Part shown: one piece after another, positions 1 to 7,780 of the stretch | Numbering within the stretch: position 1 is the stretch's first letter | How the letters are laid out: each line of letters opens with the position of its first letter | The notes under the pieces: model-generated | Told to the model about the DNA's origin: nothing | Database searches by the model: none | The model's input: only the letters and a program-made list of their open reading frames with translations | NCBI RefSeq assembly: GCF_024723825.1 | Contig: NZ_JANQBQ010000001.1 | Span: 1,364,001-1,428,000, forward strand | From: Romboutsia lituseburensis | GTDB lineage: Bacteria; Bacillota; Clostridia; Peptostreptococcales; Peptostreptococcaceae | Direction of reading: 5' to 3' | Length of the DNA stretch: 64,000 bases | Program-made: the position numbers and the translations under genes

Positions 1-1
1 A

Positions 2-991
2 ATATCTAGTGGATTATTAAATAATTTTGACTCTCAAATAGCTTTACCTATAAATAATTTATTTAATAATAGTTTCAAAATTGCAAATGATGTTATTGCT
101 ATACTTGAAAAAGCTGAGCAAAAACTTCCCGCAGTAAATGATATTTTAAGTTCTACAGTAACTTTATCTAAAAGCGCTCAAGATAACTTAAAATATATAC
201 AAAAAAAATTACCTGCTGCAAAATCAGTTGTTGACGAATTAGTTGACGCTATGCACAAAATAAATAATGGTGATGATATAAATGAACTGGTTTCTTTATT
301 AAAAAATGATGCTATAAAACATTCTAATTTCTTAAAGCAACCAGTAGATATAGTTAGTAAAAAATTATATCCTATGCCAAACTATGGTACATCAATGACT
401 CCATTCTATAGTGTTTTATCTTTATGGGTTGGTGTATTACTACTTATGTCATTACTTTCTACTGATGTACATGGAAATGATTATAAGGCATATGAAATTT
501 ATTTTGGTAGAGGACTTACGTTCTTAACTATCGCCTTAGTGCAGGCATTTATACTTAGTACAGGTGATATGTTATTATTAGGTGTTGAAGTACTACATCC
601 TATGCTATTTATAGTTTTATCTTTATTTACAAGTATAGTATTTACGGCCATAGTATACTCATTTGTTTCTATGTTTGGAAATGTTGGAAAAGCAATTGGA
701 GTTGTATTACTAGTTATACAAGTAGCTGCATCTGGAGGTACATTCCCTATACAGGTTACTCCAAAATTCTTCCAAATTGTTAATCCATTTTTACCTTTCA
801 CTTATGCGATATCTGCATCACGTGAAGCTATTGCCGGTATATATCAACCTAATCTAATAAAAGATATACTTCTATTAGTTGTATTTATGATTATACCAAT
901 TGTATTTACTGTATTCCTTAAAGAACCTATAAACAAGGCTACAGCTGGACTTAAGGCTAAATTTAATGAAAGTGATTTAACTGGTCATTAA
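2..991 (+). CDS. YhgE/Pip family membrane protein, C-terminal part (5' end outside window)
   Basis: The frame is open from base 2, so this is the 3' part of a longer gene, not a gene starting at the ATG at 251. About 330 residues are visible. The first 110 look like the end of a long extracytoplasmic helical region (repeated Leu/Lys/Asn, no hydrophobic runs). Then come about five hydrophobic segments typical of ABC-2-type permease ends, including a GG-T-F-P-I-Q stretch near residue 245 and a P-F-x-P-F-T-Y-A-I-S motif shortly after. This arrangement matches YhgE/Pip proteins (phage-infection-protein and type VII secretion accessory relatives). The substrate is unknown. A rho-independent terminator follows directly. 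Confidence 0.75.
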   Translation: MSSGLLNNFDSQIALPINNLFNNSFKIANDVIAILEKAEQKLPAVNDILSSTVTLSKSAQDNLKYIQKKLPAAKSVVDELVDAMHKINNGDDINELVSLLKNDAIKHSNFLKQPVDIVSKKLYPMPNYGTSMTPFYSVLSLWVGVLLLMSLLSTDVHGNDYKAYEIYFGRGLTFLTIALVQAFILSTGDMLLLGVEVLHPMLFIVLSLFTSIVFTAIVYSFVSMFGNVGKAIGVVLLVIQVAASGGTFPIQVTPKFFQIVNPFLPFTYAISASREAIAGIYQPNLIKDILLLVVFMIIPIVFTVFLKEPINKATAGLKAKFNESDLTGH

Positions 992-1057
992 AATAAATAT
1001 TTGTTGCATTTTTATTGAAAACTGTTATACTTTAAGTATATAGTATATTATTTAATT

Positions 1058-1094
1058 AAGCCATGAAGGTTTTATATCCTTCATGGCTTTTTTG
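1058..1094 (+). terminator. Rho-independent terminator of the YhgE/Pip gene
   Basis: A perfect 12-bp stem (1058-1069 with 1078-1089, AAGCCATGAAGG arm) encloses an 8-base loop and is followed by TTTTGTTT. It lies 67 bases after the stop codon at 991. Confidence 0.92.
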
Positions 1095-1151
1095 TTTAAT
1101 ACTCTATAAAATTTTAATAGCCTTGCTTATATATAATCTATAAATTTTTCC

Positions 1152-1197
1152 ATTGAAAAAGAAGCTAACTAATATTATACGTAGCTTCTTTTTCAAT
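1152..1197 (-). terminator. Terminator of the unknown membrane protein gene
   Basis: A 16-bp inverted repeat (1152-1167 with 1182-1197) abuts the stop codon of the minus-strand gene ending at 1197. Read on the minus strand, the second arm ends in TTCTTTTTC, which serves as the U-rich tract. Confidence 0.8.
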
Positions 1198-2489
1198 TAT
1201 TTTTTTAATATTGACTTTATATCACTATATATATCTTTATTGCATTTATAGATTATTTCATCATTATTATATTTATAATATACAAATTGATAATTTTCAT
1301 AAATTTTTAAACTTACGTCTGATTCAGAGCTTATAGTTATGCTATTTTTTGAATCATTCTTATCTTTTAACTCCTCTTTATTTACTTCTTCCCAAGTATA
1401 ATAATCTAATGCATTTACTATTTGAGTTAGTAAATAATTATCTTTTTCTATATGTAAAGTCGAATTACTTTTTCTATTATTTTGATTATTTTCTACACAC
1501 AAATTTAATTTTTCTATACTTTCTATTTGATTATCAACATACTCATTTCTATCTATAAATATATTTATTTGTTCCTTATTTTCGTTGTTTGTATCTAGTA
1601 ATGTTATTATATTCCCTTTCATTGGAAAGTGGATTTTTTGACCTAGATCTAAATTATACAAGCATTTATCTTCATCATAACTACTTATATAATAATTTTG
1701 ATTATTTTCATTATACTCTTCAGATTTAAGCTTATTGTTGTATTTAATTTTATATTCAGCACAGTTCGAACTAACCATATTATTAAAATTTATTGAATTT
1801 ATTTTATCTATCATTTCAAACATACTAATTTTATGTTCATCATAATATATATTATTTGAATTTTTATATTCGAAGTTCTCTTCTACTTTTGTTACTTTAA
1901 AGTTAAGTTTATTCATACTTTTCTTATTCTTATTGTATTCTACTTCATACTTATTTTTATTTATACTATCATAAGTTTCCCAACTCATATTTTTTATATT
2001 TCCATTTATGTCACTAGTAATTTCCATATTATTTAAAATTTCATTTCCTATGTCTATATTTAATTTTTCTATAGCATCTTCCCATTGTTTTCGTAAATCT
2101 TTTAAATTTAAATTTTGTACAATTATACTTTTATCTCTATATTCTAATGCCTTGTATATATAGCTATTCAAACATCCTAAATATAGTACTATCACACCTA
2201 GTATACATGCTTTATGTTTAATATTATAATTTTTATTAATCCTTTTACTTATAAATAAATAGTAAATTATAAATCCAATAGGTATTACTATAGGAGTTTT
2301 TATGTTTATTTTTATACTAATCCACCCAAGAATATAAAATCCGATTATTTTTAATAATACATATTTTTCTTTTCCTTCATTCTTGTCTTTTTTAGTATCT
2401 AAATATAGAATTGTACAAATTACGCAAAGTGTCATCCATAGTCCTGAGTATTTAAAAAAATTTTCTAAAAAACTTAATACAGATTCCAT
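1197..2489 (-). CDS. Unknown membrane protein with a large C-terminal extramembrane domain
   Basis: This 430-residue protein was not recognised. Residues 1-115 hold about four hydrophobic segments (roughly 14-30, 46-60, 65-80 and 95-112) separated by short Lys-rich loops. The remaining 310 residues are hydrophilic and Asn/Lys/Glu-rich, without a repeat or catalytic signature I can name. The start is supported by AGGAGG 7 bases before the ATG. It is a single-gene unit, with its own terminator downstream and the spermidine operon terminator upstream. A sensor or cell-surface role would fit the topology, but nothing in the sequence proves it. Confidence 0.7.
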   Translation of the reverse strand: MESVLSFLENFFKYSGLWMTLCVICTILYLDTKKDKNEGKEKYVLLKIIGFYILGWISIKINIKTPIVIPIGFIIYYLFISKRINKNYNIKHKACILGVIVLYLGCLNSYIYKALEYRDKSIIVQNLNLKDLRKQWEDAIEKLNIDIGNEILNNMEITSDINGNIKNMSWETYDSINKNKYEVEYNKNKKSMNKLNFKVTKVEENFEYKNSNNIYYDEHKISMFEMIDKINSINFNNMVSSNCAEYKIKYNNKLKSEEYNENNQNYYISSYDEDKCLYNLDLGQKIHFPMKGNIITLLDTNNENKEQINIFIDRNEYVDNQIESIEKLNLCVENNQNNRKSNSTLHIEKDNYLLTQIVNALDYYTWEEVNKEELKDKNDSKNSITISSESDVSLKIYENYQFVYYKYNNDEIIYKCNKDIYSDIKSILKK

Positions 2490-2545
2490 ATAAATCCTCC
2501 TATCTTATGTCTAATATAATAGTAGCATATATTTTATAATTAATC

Positions 2546-2594
2546 TAAAAAAACACTTCATAAAATTAATTAATATTAATTTTATGAAGTGTTT
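2546..2594 (-). terminator. Terminator of the speA-speD-speE-speB operon
   Basis: A perfect 20-bp stem (2551-2570 with 2575-2594) with a 4-base loop. On the minus strand it is followed by a run of T (complement of the A-run at 2547-2553). It lies 37 bases beyond the speB stop codon. Confidence 0.93.
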
Positions 2595-2630
2595 ATCTTA
2601 ACTATATTTACATAATAATATTCTTATTTA

Positions 2631-3512
2631 TTAACTTTTATTATTACATATAACTAGACTTAATTCTCGAAGTATCTTACATGCAGTTATAGTGGATACT
2701 TTTGTATTATCATAATCAGGACTTAATTCAACTATATCACATCCAACTATATTTATATTGTATTGCTTTAGTATTTTAAATGTATTCTCTAGTTCTTTAT
2801 ATGTTATTCCACCAGGTTCTGGAGTTCCTGTACCTGGAAAAATAGAAGGATCTAATACATCTAAGTCTATCGTTAAATAAATATTCTTATCTGCTAGAGA
2901 TTCTATTATTTTTTTAAATGTTGTAATACTTCCAACTTCCATGTATGTGTGTTTTTGATTTAATGCAAAATCAAATTCTTCTTTAGTTCCTGACCTAATA
3001 CCAAATTGGAATATTTTATTATCTCCTATAATATCCCATACTCTTTTTATAACAGTAGCATGAGAATTATTATTATTATTATATCTTTCTCTTAAATCTG
3101 TATGAGCATCAAAGTGAAGTACATATATATCATTATATTTTTCATAAACAGCTTTAAATGCTGGTAAAGTAACTAAATGTTCCCCGCCTATCATAAATGG
3201 TATTTTATTATCATTGACAATACCTTTAGTTGCAGTATATATTTCATCTAAAACTATATCTGTATTTCCAATACTTAAATCTAAGTCTCCAATATCACAT
3301 ATATTGAAATCTTCTAAATCTAAATCAAGAATTGGACTATAAGTTTCAAGACCATAAAACTCATTTCTCATTGCACTACTTGCAAATCTTGTACCAGGTC
3401 TATTTGAAGTAGTTCCATCAAATCCTACACCATATACTACTAAATCAGCAGTATCATAAGAACTGTCCATTCCCATAAATTTACTCATGTTGAAAAAATT
3501 ATTATTTTTCAT
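2631..3512 (-). CDS. speB: Agmatinase (agmatine ureohydrolase)
   Basis: Hydrolyses agmatine to putrescine and urea using a dinuclear manganese centre. The 293-residue product has the arginase-family metal motifs in order: GGEH near residue 108, D-A-H-T-D near 135, and D-L-D-V-L-D-P near 217, followed by PGTGTPEPGG. Its length is normal for bacterial agmatinases. The ATG lies inside the last codons of speE (11-base overlap), with AAAGGA in the speE coding sequence as ribosome binding site, so translation is probably coupled. It is last in the spe operon. Arginase or formimidoylglutamase is the alternative within the family, but the arginine decarboxylase in the same operon favours agmatinase. 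Confidence 0.9.
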   Translation of the reverse strand: MKNNNFFNMSKFMGMDSSYDTADLVVYGVGFDGTTSNRPGTRFASSAMRNEFYGLETYSPILDLDLEDFNICDIGDLDLSIGNTDIVLDEIYTATKGIVNDNKIPFMIGGEHLVTLPAFKAVYEKYNDIYVLHFDAHTDLRERYNNNNNSHATVIKRVWDIIGDNKIFQFGIRSGTKEEFDFALNQKHTYMEVGSITTFKKIIESLADKNIYLTIDLDVLDPSIFPGTGTPEPGGITYKELENTFKILKQYNINIVGCDIVELSPDYDNTKVSTITACKILRELSLVICNNKS

Positions 3513-4353
3513 TTAACATATCCTTTACATATTGAGGTAACATAAACGCACCATAGTGTAAATCACTATTATAGTACTTAGTTTTTAAATTTAAACTTTC
3601 CCATTTTTCTCTGTTTTGGTCTTTTATAGGATCAAACTTTTTAGATGCAAACCCAAATAACCAATGTCCTGATGGATATGTTGGTATATGAGCTTGGTAA
3701 ACTTTTGTTATTGGGAATAAATTAGTTATCTTTTCATTTGCTCTTTTCATTTCTTTTGCATTAAAATCAAAATATGGACTTTCATTTTGATTTACAAGTA
3801 TACCATCATCTCCTAATATTCTATAACAATCTTTATAGAAATCTACAGAGAAAAGACCTTCCCCTGGACCTATTGGATCTGTAGAGTCTACTATTATTAA
3901 ATCATATGATTTATCTTCACTATGCTTAACAAATTCAACACCATCTTCATAGTATAAGTTCACTCTATTGTCATCTAACTTACATGCACATATATCTATA
4001 TATTGTTTTGATACATCTACAACCATTTTATCTATCTCAACCATATCTATTTTTTCAATTTTAGGATATCTAGTAAGCTCTCTTACTGTTCCTCCATCTC
4101 CACCGCCTATAACTAGTACATTTTTTATATTCATATTTGTAGCCATAGGAACATGAACTATCATATCATGATATATAAATTCATCTTTATAGTTTACCAT
4201 CATTAATCCATCTAGCGTTAAAAACTTTCCAAGTTCTTTGCTTTCAAAAACATCTACTTGTTGAAATTGAGATTTATCACTAAAAAGATGTTTATCTACT
4301 TTTATTGAAAAACGTACATTTTCTGTCCACTCTTCTGTATACCATAATTCCAT
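3502..4353 (-). CDS. speE: Spermidine synthase (putrescine aminopropyltransferase)
   Basis: Transfers the aminopropyl group of decarboxylated S-adenosylmethionine to putrescine. The 283-residue protein shows the N-terminal beta domain (E-L-W-Y-T-E-E-W), the nucleotide-binding G-G-G-D-G-G near residue 83, and the D-x-T-D-P-x-G-P-x-x-x-L-F active-site loop near 155. The frame opens at a TTG at 4368, but that TTG overlaps the GGAGG sequence. The ATG at 4353, seven bases after GGAGG, is the real start. It is preceded by speD with a 160-base AT-rich gap and overlaps speB by 11 bases. Confidence 0.93.
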   Translation of the reverse strand: MELWYTEEWTENVRFSIKVDKHLFSDKSQFQQVDVFESKELGKFLTLDGLMMVNYKDEFIYHDMIVHVPMATNMNIKNVLVIGGGDGGTVRELTRYPKIEKIDMVEIDKMVVDVSKQYIDICACKLDDNRVNLYYEDGVEFVKHSEDKSYDLIIVDSTDPIGPGEGLFSVDFYKDCYRILGDDGILVNQNESPYFDFNAKEMKRANEKITNLFPITKVYQAHIPTYPSGHWLFGFASKKFDPIKDQNREKWESLNLKTKYYNSDLHYGAFMLPQYVKDMLNEK

Positions 4354-4514
4354 AGTTTTTTCCTCCAAATTTTTTATTTTTTTTATTTATTTTTATTTTT
4401 GTTATTTATATTTTTTATATCTCATCATATAAATTTGATTATTTTTGTTAAATATGATAAAATATTATTCCAAATTTATTTTATTTATTTTTTATTTATT
4501 TAGGTATATTTTAT

Positions 4515-4928
4515 TTATATAGCTTCTGGCTTATGAGTAATTTTACCTAAATCTTTTTTTGCAAATTTTTTAATTTTTGTAGTTAAACCTCTTGGTATTT
4601 CTGTAGATTCACTCTTTTCTGCTTTTAAAAGTTCTTCTAATAATTCAAAACTTTTCCATGGATCTATATCTCCACAAGTAAAGAAGTCCGCTGCTGCATA
4701 ACCATATTCTGGCCATGTGTGTATTGTTAAATGAGATTCTGCTATTATTACTGCCCCAGAAACTCCCCATGGGTTAAAATGATGAAAAACTGAATCAACT
4801 ATAGTTGCCTTTGCATTTAAAGCTGAATCATTCATATACTCTTCTATAAGTCTTGGATTTCTTAATATCTCCTCATCACAGTTGTAATACTCTACTAATA
4901 TGTGTCTACCTAATGTCTCAAACTTCAA
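4515..4928 (-). CDS. speD: S-adenosylmethionine decarboxylase proenzyme (pyruvoyl type)
   Basis: Makes decarboxylated AdoMet, the aminopropyl donor for SpeE. It has the short prokaryotic (SpeH-like) form. The [11 protein letters not shown] motif contains the serine that becomes the pyruvoyl group after self-cleavage (Ser65 from the TTG start), followed by the conserved His and, in F-F-T-C-G-D, the Cys. The frame continues to a GTG at 4937, but this lies within two bases of AAGGAG. The TTG at 4928, ten bases from AAGGAG, gives an N-terminus MKFETLGRH that fits the family. The choice between them is not certain. It lies 22 bases after speA. Confidence 0.92.
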   Translation of the reverse strand: MKFETLGRHILVEYYNCDEEILRNPRLIEEYMNDSALNAKATIVDSVFHHFNPWGVSGAVIIAESHLTIHTWPEYGYAAADFFTCGDIDPWKSFELLEELLKAEKSESTEIPRGLTTKIKKFAKKDLGKITHKPEAI

Positions 4929-4950
4929 AATAACCACTCTCCTTATTTAA

Positions 4951-6441
4951 TTATCTGTCTTTTATTACTAGTATAGTTTCTAGACTTTTATCATTCATAT
5001 CTGTTAAATGAGCCTTTTGCTCTTTAAGTATTTTTATATAATCTATAATATCTTTTGTTATTATCTCTCCTGGTGCAATTATCGGTATTCCTGGGGGATA
5101 TGCCATTATTGACTCTCCACTTACTCTATTTAAGCTTAATTCTAATTCAACAGTTTCCTTTTCTTTATAAAAAGCATCTCTAGGGTTAAGCTCTACACTC
5201 GGTATGATTTCTTTTAATTTTATAGATTTTATACTCTTATTTTTTTTGTATACTTTAGAAATAGTATCTATAGCATTTATTAGTTTATCTATATCATATT
5301 TTGTTGTTCCAATAGATACTAAAGCTAATATATTATATAGGTCACCTAATTCAACTTGCACATCAAATTCTTTATATAGTAAATCGTAAACTTCAAATCC
5401 AGTTAAATTTATTCCTTTGGTATTGATACAAAGCTTTGTTTCATCTATATATCGGCATCCATTACTTTTAGTCAACTCTGTTGAAATAACCTTTATTCCT
5501 TCAATTTTATTTAATTTATGTTTTGCATATCTCGAAAGACTTATAGCATTTGATAATTGATTCTCACCATTTGTTTCAAGATTATATCTAGCACCGTCGA
5601 TACTTGACATTAGTAAATATGATGCAGATGTAGATTGTAGCATATTTATACTTCGCCTTACCTTTCCAATATCTACATTTTTTTTATTCAATAATAATGC
5701 AGATGCTTGAGTTAAAGCTCCTCCTGTTTTATGTATGCTTACAGCAGACATATCTGCACCTAAACTCATCGCAGATGGTGGAAGTTCTTCATTGAAAGGG
5801 AAATGAGCTCCATGTGCTTCATCTACCAACACAATAATATTTTTTCTTTTGCAAATCTTTATAATTTTTCTTAAATCTGAACAAGCTCCATAATATGTGG
5901 GGTTCAATAAAAACACCGCTTTAATATCTTTATGTTTATTTATTTCTTCTTCTACCTTTTCAGAATTTAAGTTTAAACTTATACCTAATTCAGTATCAAA
6001 TTCTGGTTGTATAAACACAGGACATCCACCACTTAAAATTAGTGCATTGATAACTGACTTATGTATATTTCTTGGTAATAGTATCTTTTCATTTGGACCG
6101 ATTACACTTAATATCATTGCATGTATTGCTTGTGTTGTTCCATTTGTTATAAAAAAAGCTTGATCACAATTATATGCTTTAGCTAATAATTCTTGTGATT
6201 GTTTTATTATCCCATTTGGATTTGAAACATTATCCATAATTGGAGACGAATTTATATCCATACTCATAATATGATTTCCAAAATAATAATTTAGAATATC
6301 TACCCCTTGATCTTTAACATGTCCTGGAACATCAAAGCAAGATAGATTTCTTAATGAATAGTTTTTTAAACTATTTAATAACGGAACATCTGGTTGTTTA
6401 AATTCTATATTTTCATTAGCTTGCTTCATACACTCTTGCAA
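4951..6441 (-). CDS. speA: Arginine decarboxylase (PLP fold-type I, Orn/Lys/Arg decarboxylase family)
   Basis: Decarboxylates arginine to agmatine, the first step of the agmatine route to putrescine. The 496-residue protein carries the family motifs: F-F-x-T-N-G-T-T near residue 95, D-E-A-H-G-A-H-F near 208, and S-x-H-K-T-G-G-A-L-T with the PLP lysine near 238. Its size matches the short Gram-positive form (B. subtilis SpeA). The start is TTG at 6441, nine bases from GGAGG; the first ATG (6429) is 21 bases away and unlikely. Lysine or ornithine decarboxylase is the family alternative, but agmatinase in the operon argues for arginine. It is the first gene of the operon. Confidence 0.88.
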   Translation of the reverse strand: MQECMKQANENIEFKQPDVPLLNSLKNYSLRNLSCFDVPGHVKDQGVDILNYYFGNHIMSMDINSSPIMDNVSNPNGIIKQSQELLAKAYNCDQAFFITNGTTQAIHAMILSVIGPNEKILLPRNIHKSVINALILSGGCPVFIQPEFDTELGISLNLNSEKVEEEINKHKDIKAVFLLNPTYYGACSDLRKIIKICKRKNIIVLVDEAHGAHFPFNEELPPSAMSLGADMSAVSIHKTGGALTQASALLLNKKNVDIGKVRRSINMLQSTSASYLLMSSIDGARYNLETNGENQLSNAISLSRYAKHKLNKIEGIKVISTELTKSNGCRYIDETKLCINTKGINLTGFEVYDLLYKEFDVQVELGDLYNILALVSIGTTKYDIDKLINAIDTISKVYKKNKSIKSIKLKEIIPSVELNPRDAFYKEKETVELELSLNRVSGESIMAYPPGIPIIAPGEIITKDIIDYIKILKEQKAHLTDMNDKSLETILVIKDR

Positions 6442-6530
6442 TTTAAATCTCCTCCTATCAGTCTCTATTTTAAAACCAAAGGTTATTATAACTATTTATT
6501 AAATTTACTATTATTAAACTTACATTTTAT

Positions 6531-6559
6531 ATTATATTTTCACTTTCACTTTTTTGCAA
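6531..6559 (-). promoter_or_regulatory. Probable sigma-A promoter of the spe operon
   Basis: On the minus strand TTGCAA (6559-6554) and TATAAT (6536-6531) are separated by exactly 17 bases. This places a start near 6524, about 80 bases before the speA TTG. The only mismatches are in the -35 box. Confidence 0.7.
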
Positions 6560-6661
6560 CCATTTTTTTTATTTTTTATTTTTTTTATTTTTTCTATAAA
6601 CCTTGCATTCCTAATGTTTTTTTATTTTTTATTTTTTTAAGTTTATATTAATTTATAATTT

Positions 6662-6722
6662 GTTTAGTATATCTAACTTTCAGTTAATATTATTTTATCG
6701 AAAGTTTAGTATATCTAACTTT
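6662..6722. repeat. Two copies of a 19-bp direct repeat with a dyad core, upstream of the spe operon
   Basis: GTTTAGTATATCTAACTTT occurs at 6662-6680 and again, identical, at 6704-6722 (42 bases start to start, four helical turns). Each copy contains TTAG-N5-CTAA, and the second is flanked to give AAAGTTTAG-TATAT-CTAACTTT, almost a palindrome. They lie between the speA promoter and the terminator of the next gene. The rest of the 380-base intergenic stretch is T-rich with nothing else recognisable. Confidence 0.75.
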
Positions 6723-6772
6723 ATTTTGATTTTTATTTTTTATAATATTGTCAATTTTATTTTTTAAAATCA

Positions 6773-6818
6773 GAATAAAAAAGAACTATATTTATATAAA
6801 TATAGTTCTTTTTTATTC
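6773..6818 (-). terminator. Terminator of the acidic-tail membrane protein gene
   Basis: A perfect 22-bp stem (6773-6794 with 6797-6818) with a 2-base centre and an internal run of T on the minus strand. It ends seven bases from the stop codon at 6825. Confidence 0.88.
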
Positions 6819-6824
6819 TAATTT

Positions 6825-7253
6825 TTATTCTTCTTTTGATAAATCTTCTTCATAATAGTCATATTTGTCATATTCACTTTCCTTATAAACATCTTCATCT
6901 AATGCTACTTCATCTTTTTCATTTTCTTTAATTTCCTCTGACTCCTTAACATAACTTTCTAATTCTTCTTTAGATGAATGATTAGAATCATCAAAATTTA
7001 TTCTTCTGGCATTAAACTCTTTTACCTTTTCTTCTAACTGATCGTCTTCATTTTCATAATTATATATTTCATATTCACTGTCTTCTAAAAATCTTTCTTC
7101 TTCTAATTCTTGATTAATTCTACGATTTTTTATAGCTCTATAAGAAAAATATGCTCCAACACCTGTTAACACTGCACCTGTGTATATCAGCGCTTTTTTC
7201 CCTTTTTCTTCTGCTTCTTTTTTCATTTTTTTCTTAATTAAGTATTTTACCAC
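6825..7253 (-). CDS. Small membrane-anchored protein with a long acidic tail, unknown function
   Basis: This 142-residue protein begins with a very basic stretch (residues 1-21), one hydrophobic segment (about 23-40, A-L-I-Y-T-G-A-V-L-T-G-V-G-A-Y-F), then a basic turn and about 95 residues dominated by Glu, Asp, Tyr and Lys. No domain was recognised. The layout suggests a single-pass protein with a charged, probably disordered tail. The start is GTG at 7253, nine bases after AAGGAGG. It is divergent from the holin gene 120 bases away, and the two could share a control region. Confidence 0.7.
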   Translation of the reverse strand: MVKYLIKKKMKKEAEEKGKKALIYTGAVLTGVGAYFSYRAIKNRRINQELEEERFLEDSEYEIYNYENEDDQLEEKVKEFNARRINFDDSNHSSKEELESYVKESEEIKENEKDEVALDEDVYKESEYDKYDYYEEDLSKEE

Positions 7254-7373
7254 GGTACTTTTCCTCCTTAACTGTCATATACTATATTGATAGTATTTGT
7301 ATTATTCAAATAAAAATTATACTATTTTCAAATTACATTTTTTGCTATTTTATAAGAAAGGAGATAATATAAC

Positions 7374-7685
7374 ATGGATTCAACATTATTTAATTTACTG
7401 CTAAGTTTAGTTACATTAGTTATAACTATTGGAGGCGGGTATTTAGTTAATTTTCTAAGACATAAAATAGGAAATGAAAAACTTTCTAATTTCTATCAAA
7501 TAGCTAAACAAATAGTTATGGCGATAGAACAATCTAATCCTCAATTAGCTGGTATAGATAAAAAAGAATTAGCTATAAATAAACTACTTGAACTTACTCA
7601 ACACAAAATAACAGAAAATCAAGCAGAAGTGTTAATTGAAGCCGCAGTTTATGATATAAAAAAACTACTATCTCCTTCTAATTAA
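7374..7685 (+). CDS. LLH-family phage-type holin, orphan
   Basis: The 103-residue protein has one N-terminal membrane segment (residues 5-30), then a charged helical region with N-K-L-L-E-L-T and Q-A-E-V-L-I-E-A-A-V. This is the signature of the LLH / phage holin superfamily 6 proteins. Such proteins form pores or assist endolysin release in phages. AAGGAG precedes the ATG by about 11 bases. No endolysin, tail or integrase genes lie near it, and its codon use looks like that of its neighbours. It is therefore either a domesticated phage gene or a host protein that shares the fold. Confidence 0.72.
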   Translation: MDSTLFNLLLSLVTLVITIGGGYLVNFLRHKIGNEKLSNFYQIAKQIVMAIEQSNPQLAGIDKKELAINKLLELTQHKITENQAEVLIEAAVYDIKKLLSPSN

Positions 7686-7728
7686 TATTTTTAACATATG
7701 CTTAGTTTTGCATTTTATTTTTTAATCG

Positions 7729-7770
7729 AAAAAGGTTTGTATATATTTATAAATATATACAAACCTTTTT
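7729..7770. terminator. Bidirectional terminator between the holin and helicase genes
   Basis: A 42-base perfect palindrome (arms 7729-7749 and 7750-7770) starts with AAAAA and ends with TTTTT, so it can stop transcripts from both sides. It sits between convergent genes ending at 7685 and 7781. Confidence 0.88.
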
Positions 7771-7780
7771 ATATTAGTTA

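Noticed and set aside
251-991. Treating the ATG at 251 as the gene start
   Set aside because: The frame is open back to base 2 and has family-like sequence; the ATG is internal and lacks a ribosome binding site.
4354-4368. TTG start for SpeE at 4368
   Set aside because: It falls within the GGAGG ribosome binding site; the ATG at 4353 has correct spacing.
7374-7685. Prophage remnant around the holin
   Set aside because: Neighbours are chromosomal genes with no integrase, capsid, tail or endolysin genes; only the holin is phage-like.
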